Below are positions 46,745 to 59,046 of a stretch of DNA of 64,000 nucleotides, in pieces; within the stretch, counting starts at the first letter, position 1, and every line of letters begins with the position of its first letter. Source of the DNA: Nepenthes gracilis (lineage: Eukaryota; Streptophyta; Magnoliopsida; Caryophyllales; Nepenthaceae); assembly GCA_033239525.1 (NCBI GenBank), contig BSYO01000034.1, forward strand, positions 2,542,001 through 2,606,000. Reading direction: 5' to 3'. The notes under the pieces were generated by a model. That model did no database searches, was not told the DNA's origin, and saw nothing but the letters and a program-made list of their open reading frames with translations. A program made the position numbers and the translations under genes.

Positions 46745-47440
46745 TCTACAATATAATTTTACAGTAGTTAGCCATTTGGCATAAATAGGAGGGCTTGTTC
46801 AAATAGCAGGGCTTGAACTAACACTTCTCCATATATTATCAACCTCAACATCACCAACTATTTGTAAATGGTGTCATTTGGCCTCATATAAATTTTCTTG
46901 CTCTCTTAGCCTCATCTAGGATGATGTTAGAGAGTATAACGAGATAGTTTTATAAATTTGACATCATACTTCGTCACAATCCTATTTCCCTATAAAAAAT
47001 GAGTAAATTCATATTCCATCTATTTCCTTAGATATGTCGAAAAGCACTTCTCCATGAATATTTTCACAAATACATTCTACGAGATTTGTTCGTTCTCGAG
47101 TTTCAAAATTATTTCTTTTATAGACCATCAATGGTCCACCTCTCCTTCTAGTTAGTAGGAAGCAGCCACCACTTTCTTCTCCTTGGAATAGTTAATCATT
47201 TCAAAGGCTTTTTCGATTTGTTGGATCTAAATCTCTACCTTTATCGAATTTGGATATCCCATAAATTTGAGTACCCACTCTTTAGTAAAGCAATTGTATG
47301 CCATCGTGGCGACCTTTTGATTCACTATTGTAGGTTCTAGATTTTGCGATCTCTGGAGCATTCTATCTATCACATGTGCCATTCTAGCTATAATGGTGAT
47401 GTTCACCCTCTTACAATCTAGGTAGGAACTCGATCATCTT
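46745..47440 (-). pseudogene. Ty3/gypsy gag remnant (element Y)
   Basis: On the minus strand the reading FMGYPNSIKVEI, stop, IQQIEKAFEMINYSKEKKVV, AASY, LEGEVDH, then VFVKIFMEKCF, NRIVTKYDVKFIKLSRYTL and MLRLIIYGEVLVQALLFEQ follows the gypsy capsid domain closely and parallels element X. Stops are frequent. No pol is found before the LTR at 45960-45109, so pol has been lost here too. Confidence 0.75.
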
Positions 47441-47739
47441 TGGTCAGCCAACACCTTTTAAACCTATCATAAGACAATTAATAATTTTAAATCCTCAAAT
47501 TAAATAAGCAACACTCCTTATGACTTTTTCTTATACAATGAATATCACATCCCATATTCTGAAAGTTGATTATATTGAAATATTAATTTATAATTAAGTT
47601 ATTTTGACGTTTAACTTGAATTGACACTGTGACTTAAACCTATTAGCCAAATACTATTAAATTATTTAAAATAAAATAATGATTCAATCAAAAGAACCTA
47701 AATACCACACTTAAGGTATATAATTATTGTTTCCTAATG

Positions 47740-48860
47740 GATAATAATTAACGTGATCTAAAATATATAATACTTGGTCCGATGATTAGTTCACATGAAC
47801 CATGAGAATGATATGAAATCATGACGAAATATTTTCATAATTAGATGATTGGATTGTGAACGTCGTTGAAGCTTTCTTTGTTGAAGCTTTCTTTGTTAAT
47901 CAACCCCTCCAAATACATATATATGACATTTTACTAAGTAATTAAACATAGGAAAACAGATTTATTAATGTCAAGAGCTTAATTATGACCAATTCAATTA
48001 CTGTGACTTTAGCCTACACTTGATGTGGTAGGTGGTGATGATGAGGTAGTATAGACAAGTAGGAATTAAATATTATTGGCAAGCATTGTGACATTACTTT
48101 GAATAAATGTCATATTCTAGAGTTCATTTTTTTTTTTCTAGTTGGAACATTTTAACCTAATATTAAAATTATTTTACTACAAATTTGTGATATAAAATTT
48201 ACAAAATAGAATATCAGCAATGTGTTCGGTGTCTTTTTTATAATATGGAAGTGAGTCTATGTGAAACCGAGCGATTTTAAAAGGGTGTTATGTTTCATTG
48301 GCAGAAAAGAAAATTATAAAAATAATTAAAAGATAAAAAATTACAGAAATTTTTAATTATATTTTTGCAATTTATTTTCATTAAAAAAAAGGGGAAATGA
48401 AAATTTTTATTTTCAGAAATTCCCTAAAAACTTCCATTTTTAAATTTTATTTTGCTTTCAAAATGCGGGAAATAATAATTTTACATTTTAAGAAATTCAC
48501 TCATATTAATATTTTTATTTTTCCTTTTGGTAGTTGACTATGTTCTATTGGTTGTATATTTTTTATTATATTGAATAATATTTTCACTTTTTTTCGATGA
48601 ATAAAAACTAGTATTTTAGTTAAAAAAAAAAAAACAGAAGAGAATTTAATAATGTTGAGGAGGTTCTTATTTGTTTTAATTTTTAATCTAATTATGATTA
48701 ATAAAGAAAGGTCGACTAATAAATCTAAATTAAGCCAAAGAGATAAATTAAATAATTTATCTGGGTTTTATATGTTAAAAATAAAAAAATCATTTATAAT
48801 AATAAATTTTTTATGCATTTCTTATTAAAAAATTGACTAAAATATAAGTCAAGCCCTTAC
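47740..48860 (+). repeat. Third copy of the palindrome's outer arm
   Basis: 47740-48140 matches 42600-43000 and the reverse complement of 39620-39970. 48470-48860 matches 44210-44610 and the reverse complement of 38965-39350. Shared landmarks are AATCAACCCCTCCAA, TTAAACATAGGAAAA, CAAGCATTG-GACATTA and AAAGGTCGACTAATAAATC. It is about 1.1 kb and has no coding sequence I can see; the repeat family is unknown. Confidence 0.8.
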
Positions 48861-49353
48861 TATATATATATATATATTTAAATATTTGTAAGAACAGGGA
48901 GAGAAAAATTATTAATTTAAGTGTACTAATGCCGGTAGCTAATTAATTAATTGTTAATATTTTAAGCTTAATCTTAAGCTTATACAATAACACCTGTCTA
49001 TGATTGAAGTATATGACTTCCGAATTGTTTCTTTTTGTCGCACTTGAGACGATTAATCCAATTTTTAAAGTCTCAAAGTGCAAATATATTATATTAATTA
49101 CTTAATTAAACTAAGAAAGCATATTGATTACAAAATTAGAATTAGCCGTAAAATTATAAATGTAATATTTATTTTACTGGAATTTAAATTAGATAAATTT
49201 GAATTACATCACTTTTTTTCATAATTATGATAAAAATTAGGCATGATTAGTTTTTAATTTACCCATATAAAGAATAATTAATTTTAATAGAAATTTTTAT
49301 TTTTTTAAATATAGTATTTTATCTAAATGAACAATTTAAAAAAATGTTTTTTC

Positions 49354-49396
<43 letters not shown>

Positions 49397-49620
49397 TTAC
49401 TTTTTTTGGGTGATGAACAAGTAATAACACGAGCTTTGGAGACTGTATTTTCATTTTTTGAAATAGTAGTTTTATGGTTACTATTTTTTACACAAGTATT
49501 ATCTTCATATAAGCTCTTTTTTTTTTTTAAAAAAATATTATCTTCATATAAGCTCTTCATATAATGCTGACAAAATATTTTAACATAATTTTAATTTTAA
49601 AAATAAAATTATTTTAGTCC
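48861..49620. other. AT-rich spacer with an (ATT)n tract
   Basis: (ATT)n at 49354-49396. A 19-base block, ATATTATCTTCATATAAGC or close to it, occurs twice at 49495-49515 and 49535-49555. No gene. Confidence 0.5.
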
Positions 49621-49639
49621 TATCTCTATCGGATCCGAG

Positions 49640-50270
49640 TAAGGGAGGAGAGGCAACATTGGTACCTTGCCTGTATCAAGTAGAGACAAAGCGAAAGTCT
49701 GGAGAGCTTTTTGGCCTAATTTATTGCCAAGGCTCGCCGGATGCCCTGACTTACTGACGAGGTGACACTAAGCACTTTCATATTAACCTTGGAGTTAGGC
49801 GAGTTTTTCTAACATTTAGCCTATAAGGATCCCTGAACCTTCCACGAAACTGAGGCAATCACCCAAGCCTACATTGTGGTCGAAGTGGTCAACAAGACTA
49901 AGCGACCAAGACATGGGGACACCTTCCACCAGGGACCGCTAGGGAGAAGAAAAAGAAATGGAGACCGCTTCAACTCTTGAGATCCGAGAAAGTAGCCCAG
50001 GGCAAAGTTAGGGGCTTGAAGGGAGTTTGAACCCTTAAACCCGACCCCATTTGAATGACTCTTAGACCAATATTCTTATACAGATCTCGGAGGAGAAATT
50101 TTTGAAGTAGCCAAAGTCGATCAAGAACCTGGAGGGAGAAGATCAGACAAAGTATTGTCACTACCATCGATCTTTGAGTCACAACACAGAGGCCTGTCGT
50201 ACTCTGCAAAAAGAAATTGAAGAGCTTATCCAAAGGGGGTACCTAATCAAGTTCCTTCAAAACTAGGAGT
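49640..50270 (+). pseudogene. Tat-type gag remnant
   Basis: The clearest part is TKYCHYHRSLSHNTEACRTL and QKEIEELIQRGYLIKFL (about 50150-50265), matching the zinc-knuckle end of Tat gag (KYCxFHRDHGHxTEECxxLKxxIExLIxRGxL). The upstream part is full of stops. The N-terminal half is missing. Confidence 0.8.
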
Positions 50271-50439
50271 AAGGGCCTAGTGGAGCAGGTAAAGAGAGGA
50301 CAGAACAACAGCAGCCAAGAAATCGAATTGTTGTTGGAGTGATCAATATGGTGGCCTCCTAGCCGAACCACCCATCTAACCAGCTTGGTACCACTTCAAA
50401 GAAATAGGGATTGATATTATTAGCTTTAGCAAAAAAGAT

Positions 50440-50900
50440 ATGTCACATGTAATGACTCCCACTCGAATCCTTTGGATGTATTCACACTTGTCTCAAACGG
50501 TATTGTGGACTACCAGTTAAAACGAGTCTTTATCAATAATGAAAGTTCTTGTAATTTACTTTATATGGAGGCTTATTTTCAATTGGGATTGAAAAAGAGT
50601 TAACTAAGACCAGTAGAAGGGTCCCTCTATGTACTAGACAATGAGCCAATACCTATCCAAGGAGCCATCCAACTAGAAATCACCTTAGGGATGTACCCCA
50701 GGACGACATCCCGCGTACTGACGTTCCTGGTGTCAACCTACCTTCTGTCTACAATACCATTGTAGGTTGGCCCTGCCTTACCGTGTTCAGGGCCGTGATG
50801 TCAATCACGTATTTGAAGATGAATTTTCCTATGGCTTGCGGTATTAGAGAGGTATTGGGCGACCGGGTGACTGGCTGGATGTGCTACCTGTCCTAGTTCA
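50440..50900 (+). pseudogene. Tat-type protease remnant
   Basis: Readable by changing frame: KRVFINNESSCNLLYMEAY corresponds to the catalytic V-D-x-G-S-S block, with Asp replaced by Asn; LVSTYLLSTI follows; AVMSITYLKMNFPMACGIRE matches the family's Alxxvv-St-Hl-KFPT ending. Frame changes and stops make it inactive. Confidence 0.7.
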
Positions 50901-51059
50901 TCCAAGCCACTCCAAACCGACAGACAGATGACTTCGATCATAATGATGAAGCAACTTTGTAGCAGGCCTAAGCCAACGAGCCAACCGACCACGTCCCTCT
51001 AGACCCTGGAGATTCAGAAAGATGCGTGCAGATAGGGGGCTTACTCGTCGGACCCCTGC

Positions 51060-52290
51060 GAGACCAGTTAGTCACCGTCCTCGGTCAGAATTCTGATATT
51101 TTTGCATGGACTCTGGTTAACATGTCCAGAATTTTAATTGAAGTGATGGTCCACAAGTTGAGCCTCGATCCAGACCACAAGCTCGTCCGATAAAAGTGGA
51201 GAAACCACTCTATTGAAAAGCTCATTGCCAACCAAGAGGAGATAAAGAAATTTCTCGACGCCGGCTTCATTAGGGAGGTCCAATACTCGAATTGGATCTC
51301 CAACGATATCCTTGTTAGAAAGAATAACGGGAAGTGGAGGATGTACGATGACTTTACTAATATGAACAAGGCTTGTCAAAAGGATAACTTTTCACTGCCC
51401 AAATTAACCTACTCGTCGACACTACCTCCAGGCACGAATTGCTTAGTTTTATTGACGCATACTCTGACTATATCAGATCCAGATAAATTCAGAGGACGAG
51501 AAGTATACCTTATTCATGAAGGATCGGAGACGTTATTGCTGCCGAATTTTACCCTTTAGGTTGAAAAACGTAGGCACCACGTATCAACGACTCATGAATA
51601 AAATGCTCAAAATTGAGATTAGCTAGAATATAAATGTGTACATAAATGACATGCTTGTTAAAAGTAAAACCATTGATGACCATATTCGTGACCTCAATGA
51701 GACTTTCAAGGTACTTCGAGCGCACTGGATAAAGTTAACCAGATAAAATGCGTCTTTGGAGTATCCTTAGGAAAATTCCAGGATTTTATCATTTTTTGGC
51801 ACATGATTGAAGCTATCCCTAAAAAGATAAAAGTTATCATGGATATGACTCTGTCGCGAAACGTAAAAGACATCCGGAGGCTGACTGGGATGCTTACAAC
51901 GTTCTCCTGCTTCCTGGCTAAATCCAAATACAAGTATATCCTCTTCTTCAAAGCCTTGAGAGGGATGAAAATGAATGATTTTCAATGGATGACTGACTGC
52001 CAGGCCGCCTTTGAGGAGATAAAGGAGTATCTAGCCAATCCCCCTCTTCTGACGCTACCAATAGAAGGCGAGGAGCTGTTTCTCTACTTGGCAATTTTAA
52101 GGACGGCATTGAGCTCCGTTTTAATCCAACAGGAATATGACATGCAATAGCCAATCTACTATGTCAGCAAGACATTGACAAGCACTGAGACCCGTTACAC
52201 ACATACCGAGAAAGTCACACTTGCACTCCTCTATTCGGTCACAAAACTGGCCCTACTTCTAGGAGCATAAAATAGTTGTACTGACCGACC
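51060..52290 (+). pseudogene. Tat-type reverse transcriptase and RNase H remnant
   Basis: RT start: DHKPVRQKWRNHSIEKLIAN, KKFLDAGFIREVQYSNWISN and GKWRMYDDFTNMNKACQKDN. The catalytic block reads VYINDMLVKS (near 51630) where the family has YVDD, so one catalytic Asp is Asn. RNase H follows: IRRLTGMLTTFSCFLAKS, AFEEIKEYLANPPLL, then PIYYVSKTLTSTETRYT. Stops include TAG in the place of a Gln codon at 52148 (before PIYYVS). Confidence 0.85.
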
Positions 52291-52322
52291 AATCACTAAA
52301 GGGAATCCAGTAGAAACTTGAT

Positions 52323-52850
52323 ATGTCAGAACGGCTAATCAACTGGGCAATCAAATTGGGAGAATTCGATATAGAGTACAAGCTAAGACCGGTCGTAAAG
52401 GGGCTGGCCTTGGCAGACTTTATTGTCAAGACCACAACCCTAGTTCCAGATAGTGGTCACCCTAGTGATATCGATTGCCAGTCGGAGGAGCCAGGATGGA
52501 CCCTCCATGTGGACAGATCATCGACCCTCTCTAGTAACAGAGTTGGAGTGATTCTGAAGACCCCTGATGGATTGGAGGTGAGATACTCATTGAAGCTCTG
52601 GTTTTCGGCTACCAATAATGTCACCAAATACGAAGCCCTACTTGCTGGGTTACATCTCGCAAAGGAATGTTTGACAAGGTACATAACCGTCTATGGTGAT
52701 TCCGAATTAATTATCAACCAAATCCGTGGAAGTTTCAAGGTGATGAGTCATTTACTCGCAAAATACCATGCTAAAGCAAGAAGTATGGGCCAGCAGTTTG
52801 GCAAGGTTGAGATGGTACACATCTCGAGAGCGGACAACTAGAAAGTTGGC
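52323..52850 (+). pseudogene. Second RNase H-like domain (Tat lineage)
   Basis: A 172-codon open stretch: LINWAIKLGEFDIEYKLRP, VKGLALADFIVK, then WTLHVDRSST (family has WxLxVDGSS), TKYEALLAGLHLAKECLT, VYGDSELIINQIRGSFKV and ISRADN. This archaeal-type RNase H between RT-RNase H and integrase is specific to Tat elements. It is the best preserved part of this copy. Confidence 0.85.
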
Positions 52851-53099
52851 CAACTCGTGAGGGCAGCTGCGGCTGAAACCCCAGAGTAGTATTTTAGAGA
52901 TATGCGGGAGGTCCTGACCTCGCCAAGCATAGAAGAACCCGAAGCGCTGTAAGTCTTTGACAGTGAAAGTTGGATGTCACCGTACTGGAGGTATATTACA
53001 GACCACTCCTTGCTAGAGAATCTGGACAATGCTAAACCCATAAAGAAGACGGCTAGTTGGTATACCATTGTGGACGGAATATTGTACCGTCGAGGGTAC

Positions 53100-54240
53100 T
53101 CCATCTTGTACTTACAATGACTCGCATTGGAGGAGACCGACTACTTGTTAAGCAAGGTGCACCTCAACATCAGTGGGTCACATATTGGGTGAAAGAACCT
53201 TGCTTTTAAGATAATGCGCCAAGGCTATTATTGGCCCACGATGAAGAGAGACGCTATAGACTTCGTGAAGAAGTGCAAAAACTGCTATATCCATGCCAAT
53301 ATACCCCATCAACTGCCCAGAGAGTTGAGGACCATTAAGGCCCCTTGGCCATCTGCGTAATGGAGGATTGACTTACTCGACCCCTTTCCCATTGTGTTCG
53401 GGCAAAGGAAGTTCATCATAATGGGTATCGACTACTTCACGAAGTGGGCCAAAACCTCCCCATTGGCCCGAATTATTGAGTAAAATGCCAAAAAGTTTGT
53501 TCGGCAGATATCGTCTGCAAGTTTGGAATTCCCAAGGTTATCATGACCGACAATGAAACCCGATTAACCGACAAGCGCTTCACCAAATATTGTGCAAGTT
53601 TGAGTATTCAGTTGGTCCACATCTTAATTGCCTACCCCCAAATAAATGGACAAGTAAAAATTACCAGTCGAACTCTACTGCAAGGACTGGAGACCAAACT
53701 GAAAGACGCTAGAGGCTCCTGCGTAGATGAGCTACCCTCCGTATTATAGTCATACCGGACAACACCGAAGTAGTCAACACGTGAGATGTCCTTCAATCTA
53801 TGCTACAAAACTGATGCCATCATCCTAATTGAGATCAGACTACCCAACCTCCGGGTCGAGAGATTTGACCCCCTCAACAACTCCTAATGACTTAGAGAGT
53901 ATCTTGACCTACTTGAGGAGACGTGAGATGGGGCCAAAATGTTCACAACCACCTATCAGTAGCGGGTCATTTGGTACTATAATAAAAAGGTGAAGGCTCA
54001 CTAATTTGAGGTGGGAGACCTGGTTCTATAGAGTATAGATGCCACAGGTAAGAATACTAAAAGGAACAAGTTCTTCCTAAACTGGGAGGGCCCATTAATC
54101 GTTTTGGCCATTCTACCAAATGGGCATACAAATTTCGAGCTCAGAATGAAAAATTGGTCCCGAGGACGTGGTTTGCCAAAGTATTACCAGTAATATTTTA
54201 CTGAATCCATGGAGGTCAAGCTTACATCACCGAGCATGCT
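53100..54240 (+). pseudogene. Tat-type integrase remnant
   Basis: Zinc finger: LSKVHLNISGSHIG, then QGYYWPTMKRDAIDFVKKC and KNC (HHCC). Core: WRIDLLDPFP (first Asp), MTDNETRLTDKRFTKYC (second Asp), YPQINGQVKITSRTLLQGLE, where the catalytic Glu of the usual QAEVTNR has become Lys. The C-terminal part reads VIWYYNKKVKAH, FEVGDLVL, NWEGPLIV. Stops replace Gln or Trp codons at several conserved points. Confidence 0.85.
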
Positions 54241-55005
54241 TGTTAAAGTGCATCACGTTTAATAAAACAATTTGTTTGCTTATTTATTGTTAATTATCTT
54301 TTCTTAATTGCCAGTCCATATGAATGCTTGTCTGATATTGCATGAATTCGAGCAACCAAGGTTGCCCCTAAATTGGATGAATTCTCATCTGCCATTACTG
54401 AACCTCGGTCCTACATTGAGTGGCTCATACGCAATCGAACTTGAACCTTAGTCCCGCACCGAGCAGATATACACGGTTGAAATTGAGCCTTCGTTTCACA
54501 CTGAGTAGTATGTGATCAAATTTAAACCTCAGCCCAACACCAAGCAGCTAATGTGCAGGCAAATTTGAACTTTGGTCTAACACCAAGCGGCCCATAAGTG
54601 GTCGAAAACCAAAACCTTAGAAGGTATTTCAGCACGCGTGAGGTGACTTCCCCAGTAATGATGAGTATTGTCAATCAATGATGGTTGATGAGTTAGGATC
54701 TGACGCACGAAAATGACGTCCCATAGGGAGACAATCTCAAGCAATTGCATACGGGTGACGACCTTAGCTCTGCTAAAGCTTGGCTACGACAGCATCCACA
54801 CTTAGTCAGCAAAACAATGGTACGTAAGTAAGGCTATATAAAAACATGGAGATCATAACAATGATCTGAAAAATCCTCTTTTATTCATTAAAGTATTGTG
54901 CTGTATAGGCGTATCAATGTTATGTACAAGTATATATAAAAAAAGAAAAAAAAGAGAGGAAAAAGCCACCCTAAGGCTAGGGGCTAGCCGCGGGACAAGA
55001 CTAAG
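54241..55005 (+). other. 3' untranslated part of the Tat element, left of the solo LTR
   Basis: No coding sequence. Contains loosely repeated phrases with CGGTCCTACATTGAGTGGC, GTCCCGCACCGAGCAG, GCCCAACACCAAGCAG and GTCTAACACCAAGCGG (54410-54595), a small degenerate tandem of ~60 bp units. Confidence 0.6.
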
Positions 55006-57217
55006 TGTGAGATCCCAACTTTCAAAACATGATAAATTAAAGACAATTAAATGATAATAATCTAGAGAAAGCTCAAGATATGCGGAAAAATGTATCGTGG
55101 AAGTAAAAATAGCGAAATTTTGGGAGCTGTATACTGATATGATGCCCAGCCAACAGGGGCTTGCCACGTGCTTGAGGTGCGGAAGCAGGCGCCAAAAATA
55201 GAGAAGCCCCTCTTGCTGCACGCCACGGGCGCTTGAGCAAGGCCCTGGCGGAGAAATCCCGCTCGATGCACCCTCGAGGTGTGCTCGAGCGCGCTTCTAG
55301 ATTTTTCCAGCGCCTTGTTTACAGGAAATAAAAAGAAAAGGAAGGGAGAGGGAGGGTTCCAGAACGCGAATAGCATGGGAGAAAGGGGAAAAGAGGAGGA
55401 GAAAGGAGAGAAAAAGAAAGGGAATGAAGCCATTCGGTCCGATCAAAGTAAATAAATAGTAGAGTAGACTCAAGCAAGTGTACCTCCGACCTATTTTTTT
55501 GTTTTTATAGTTTCACATATTTTTCGTTTTCAACATTTTTCCTCTAAAACCTCACCCCTCATGATTTATTGATTCCATACATGTTTCTCTAAATCTTATA
55601 GTCTAAACTCATGATTATTTGTTTATATATCGATCCATGCCTTCGATTTCATTATTATACAAGTGTAGGGTGTTTGTTTCATGTTCGATAAACCCACTCG
55701 AAACCCTAATTCGAAAATTAGGGAAAAAGATTTGATAAATCCATGAGTTTTGTAATTAATTGTTATTTCATACATAATTATTGTAAGTTGTGGTTTCGGT
55801 TTCATGAATTTGATCACGTTTTGCTTCAGATTTACGTTCGAGCGGACTCCTCTAAACCCTAGAACGAAATTGATGAAATGGGAAGTTTGAAATTTATACA
55901 TTTTAAGTAAAAATGTGTTTTTGTGAATTGTTAAAGTGTACTGACAAATTGTAACTGGTAGGTTTGCATGAAACGGTATTATGAAATTTTGACAGCCCTT
56001 CGAAATTATTTGAAAGACTGAACGTGTGAAGTTTTGGACTGGCCTTTGGATATGTTGGATTCTATTATGAAATAGGAAATCTTGACTATGAAATATGAAC
56101 TTTTGGCTCTAAGTTAAGCTAATTATGTAAGGAAAATGGACCTAGTATTGATGTTCAGTCAGGTAAGGTTCTCCGGTATACCATAGAACATTACGGTGTT
56201 AATCAAAATTAACTCCGTCTATAAAGTGATACATGATCCACCCTTCCTCGGGACGTAATCAGAGGACAGAGAACTTTAGAATCTTCGAAACTATGGATCA
56301 TCGTAATTTTGGAACCTTTGGCCTTTAATTATGTGGATTGAATACAATTTATACTCGATTATTTTTTCCCTTGGCTAGTAGAGTTTACTAGTCTAGGTTC
56401 TTTGATCATAACCTAAGCTTTTGAAGAATAAGTGAAATTTTGAATTGAATACATGTTCATGTTTAATTGAGAAGTGTTCATGAATCTTTATGCATTTTGT
56501 ATTCTGATGATTCTATGAGCATTATCGTTCTTTGACGATTTTCATGACATGTTTCTTTACTATAATTATAATTTTCTATGAAAAATCATTACATTTGCAT
56601 GTTTTAAAGGTACCTTGTTGGGCTTCACTCATTTTTATTTGATTTTTTCTTCCTCCAGATAAAACCGTGGAACTATTATCGGATGAGCAGGAGTGATCGG
56701 GAGTTAACCAAAGCGGCCTAAGGAGTCTTGAAGTCCTTGGAGTAAACCATAGAACTTTAATATCTTTAAAAGTAAATATTTAATTTTGTAATGGGAACTT
56801 ATGTAATGATAACTGTAGCGTCTTATGTTCATGTTGGGATGATGTTAATGCTTCCATAGGTATTTAGTTTTGCTTCCGCTATTTTGTTGGGTTTTGTGCA
56901 GGTTTTAGAAAGGGATCTCTCTTTTGGGCAGGGGTTATGTGAATAGGAAATTGTTGTGGTGATGGCGCCATGGATGATATGGCCTCCGATGATCCTGTGA
57001 TTGTGATGAGAATAAGTGGTGAATGTATTAATTGAGGTTTAGATTTCAAATTATGTTTTGTACAGGTCTTTTTAGTAGGTTGTATTTTTTATTTTCATCT
57101 ATTTATAGAGAAAATTCTGTCTAATTTTCTAAAAAATTTCAATGTTTCAAATATTATGGGATTTAGTTTATATGTCTTGATGGAGGATCCTTGATGAGTT
57201 AGGATCTATTCCGTCAT
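55006..57217 (+). mobile_element. Probable solo LTR inside the Tat element
   Basis: It starts TGTGAGATCCC at 55006. ACTAAG lies immediately before it (55000-55005) and again at 57218-57223, a possible target duplication, although the LTR end (CCGTCAT) is one base off the expected CA. Contents are typical of large gypsy LTRs: GC-rich CTCGAGCG patches (55150-55310), a leader-like region, TTTCTTCCTCCAGAT and GCTTCCGCTATTTTG blocks. Removing it would rejoin the 3' region of the Tat element. No internal domain is present. Confidence 0.55.
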
Positions 57218-57764
57218 ACTAAGCCTCCTCCCTGTCAAAGAAATCAATCAGATCAAACCGACACCGGGCACCCCTATTCCTTGGGTAAAAAATGCCGGCT
57301 AGAAAGGCAGGGTCGAAGAGAGAAGCAATACTAGCACAGGTAAATTTCGTCTAGAAATCTCACATTTAGAGCTTAGCCCACCTCCTCTAGACTGAATTGA
57401 GTCGTTAGCTCCACTCACAATCTAACATTCTCACTCTGGAGGTCAACGAGATGCTGCTCGGTGACCTACAAAGTGTCCTTGACCTTAGATATTGAGCTTG
57501 AGGCTGGAAACCCAATCCCAGTACTACTAAATCTCGAAGGCGGCAGCATCCACCCGACCCTGCATATACTCCACCACTCTCGAGTCGACCCCTGTTGGGT
57601 CAGATGGTGGACTCTCCTTCCAACAGCTGAATTTGGGACGGCCATTGGTACAAATGTTCACCATCTTGTCGTTCTGCAAACAGAACAAGAGGAATAGGTT
57701 AAGCTTAACCATTTTCAATGAAATAGAAATGTTCTCAGAAACTTACCCAAATGTATGATAATCT

Positions 57765-59046
57765 AGCAGCCGCAACACTTAGGGGCACCATGGATGAAGA
57801 CCTCAGAGTGGATGCCTAATCTCATCGGGGCCGATCTGACACAGAAGCCTCCTGGTGAGACGCTTCCATTGTCGCTGCCTCCTCATCATCCCCTCCCAGT
57901 TGGGCCTCAACTGGGTGGTCCACATTGAAACCCTCTTTGGCCAACTCGCATGTGAAGCCGGTCACCTTTTGCTCCAGCAAATAAGAAACAAGGGCCTCCT
58001 ATTGGGCCTCTTGCTGAACTGCTTGCTTGGCCCCCTCTTTAGCCTCCCGCAAGATTTCCCATTGGGCCTCCTGCTGAGGCTCCTTATGGACTTCCTACTG
58101 GGCCTAAGCTGGTTCAATCGATGTGCCTACAAAAAACGGGAGGCTCTCACTGGTTGCAACTACTTTGGCACCGTCCTTAGTGGTGCCGGCATCTAAAGGT
58201 ATGGCAAGGGCTGGTCCCCTAGACGACTCACTAATTCCCCACATCCGCTTCACAATGGGTAGGCCCTGGGTGACAAAAGACAAAGAAGACCCCAGAGACG
58301 ATGCAGTCTGCCGCAGGGATGAACTCTCAAACGGATCCCTAATATACAAGGTCCCAGCCTTTCTCTTGGGCTTGGCTAGCGGAGGAGTGCTGGGAGTCCC
58401 GTACCATCAATGGGAAGACCTCATTTGCCTAATGCAAGCACCTCAAAAGACAGGAGGCGATCCTTCTTGAAGTCACCCAAATTTGCTCAGATTAACTTTG
58501 TCAGCAGCTTGATGGATTCCACCTCCTCACATAAGGCCTTGCAGGTAAAAGGAGTCGGAACGTTCCCCCATCCATTGGGGATAGCCTAGTCGGAAGTGAC
58601 TTGATGAAGAAAAACCGGTCCTTCCAGATTTTCATGGAATTATGGATCATTCCACTTATGGGCAAGTCCCTAGGAGATAGTGAAATCTAGTCTCTATTCT
58701 AGCAAAGCCAAAAGATAACCTACACGGCCACCACAATCAATGCCCTCTCTTGGTGACTAAAGAATATATAGAGGGAGTACAAATATCTAATGGCGTTGGT
58801 ATGAAATTTTGCGATTGAGACTCCCAGGGCCACCAAGATCTCATACAGCTCCCCTGGGAGGGGGAAGTGAAGACCTCTACACAAATGTGTCTTGTAAATC
58901 GTAATGGACCCGTCCGAAGGAAAACAGGCCCTATCGTTCTCCCCTAGCATAGCAAACAAAATCGTAGTTGAAATGTTGTACTACAAATATGTCTCGATGT
59001 CAGCGGCCGTTAGAACAGAACCAATGGTGTCAACCTTAGGAGCCAT
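57765..59046 (-). pseudogene. Antisense ORF of the Tat element (Transposase_28-like)
   Basis: Starting at ATG 59046 on the minus strand: MAPKVDTIGSVLTAADIETY, stop, then ENDRACFPSDGSITIYKTHL, CRGLHFPLPGELYEILVALG and VSIAKFHTNAIRYLYSLYIF, matching the N-terminal domain of the putative gypsy-type transposon protein family (Transposase_28; FPLPxxLxxILxxLGxxxxQxxPNAxR). Further on is a charged coiled-coil tail with repeated EAQ(Q/stop)E (about 57900-58100) ending near 57765. Such extra ORFs, read against the element, are known from Tat-lineage elements. At least six stops make it dead. Role unknown even in intact relatives. Confidence 0.7.

Noticed and set aside
58123..58470. 115-codon plus-strand frame in the Tat 3' region
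   Set aside because: It is the shadow of the antisense ORF on the opposite strand, which has family similarity.
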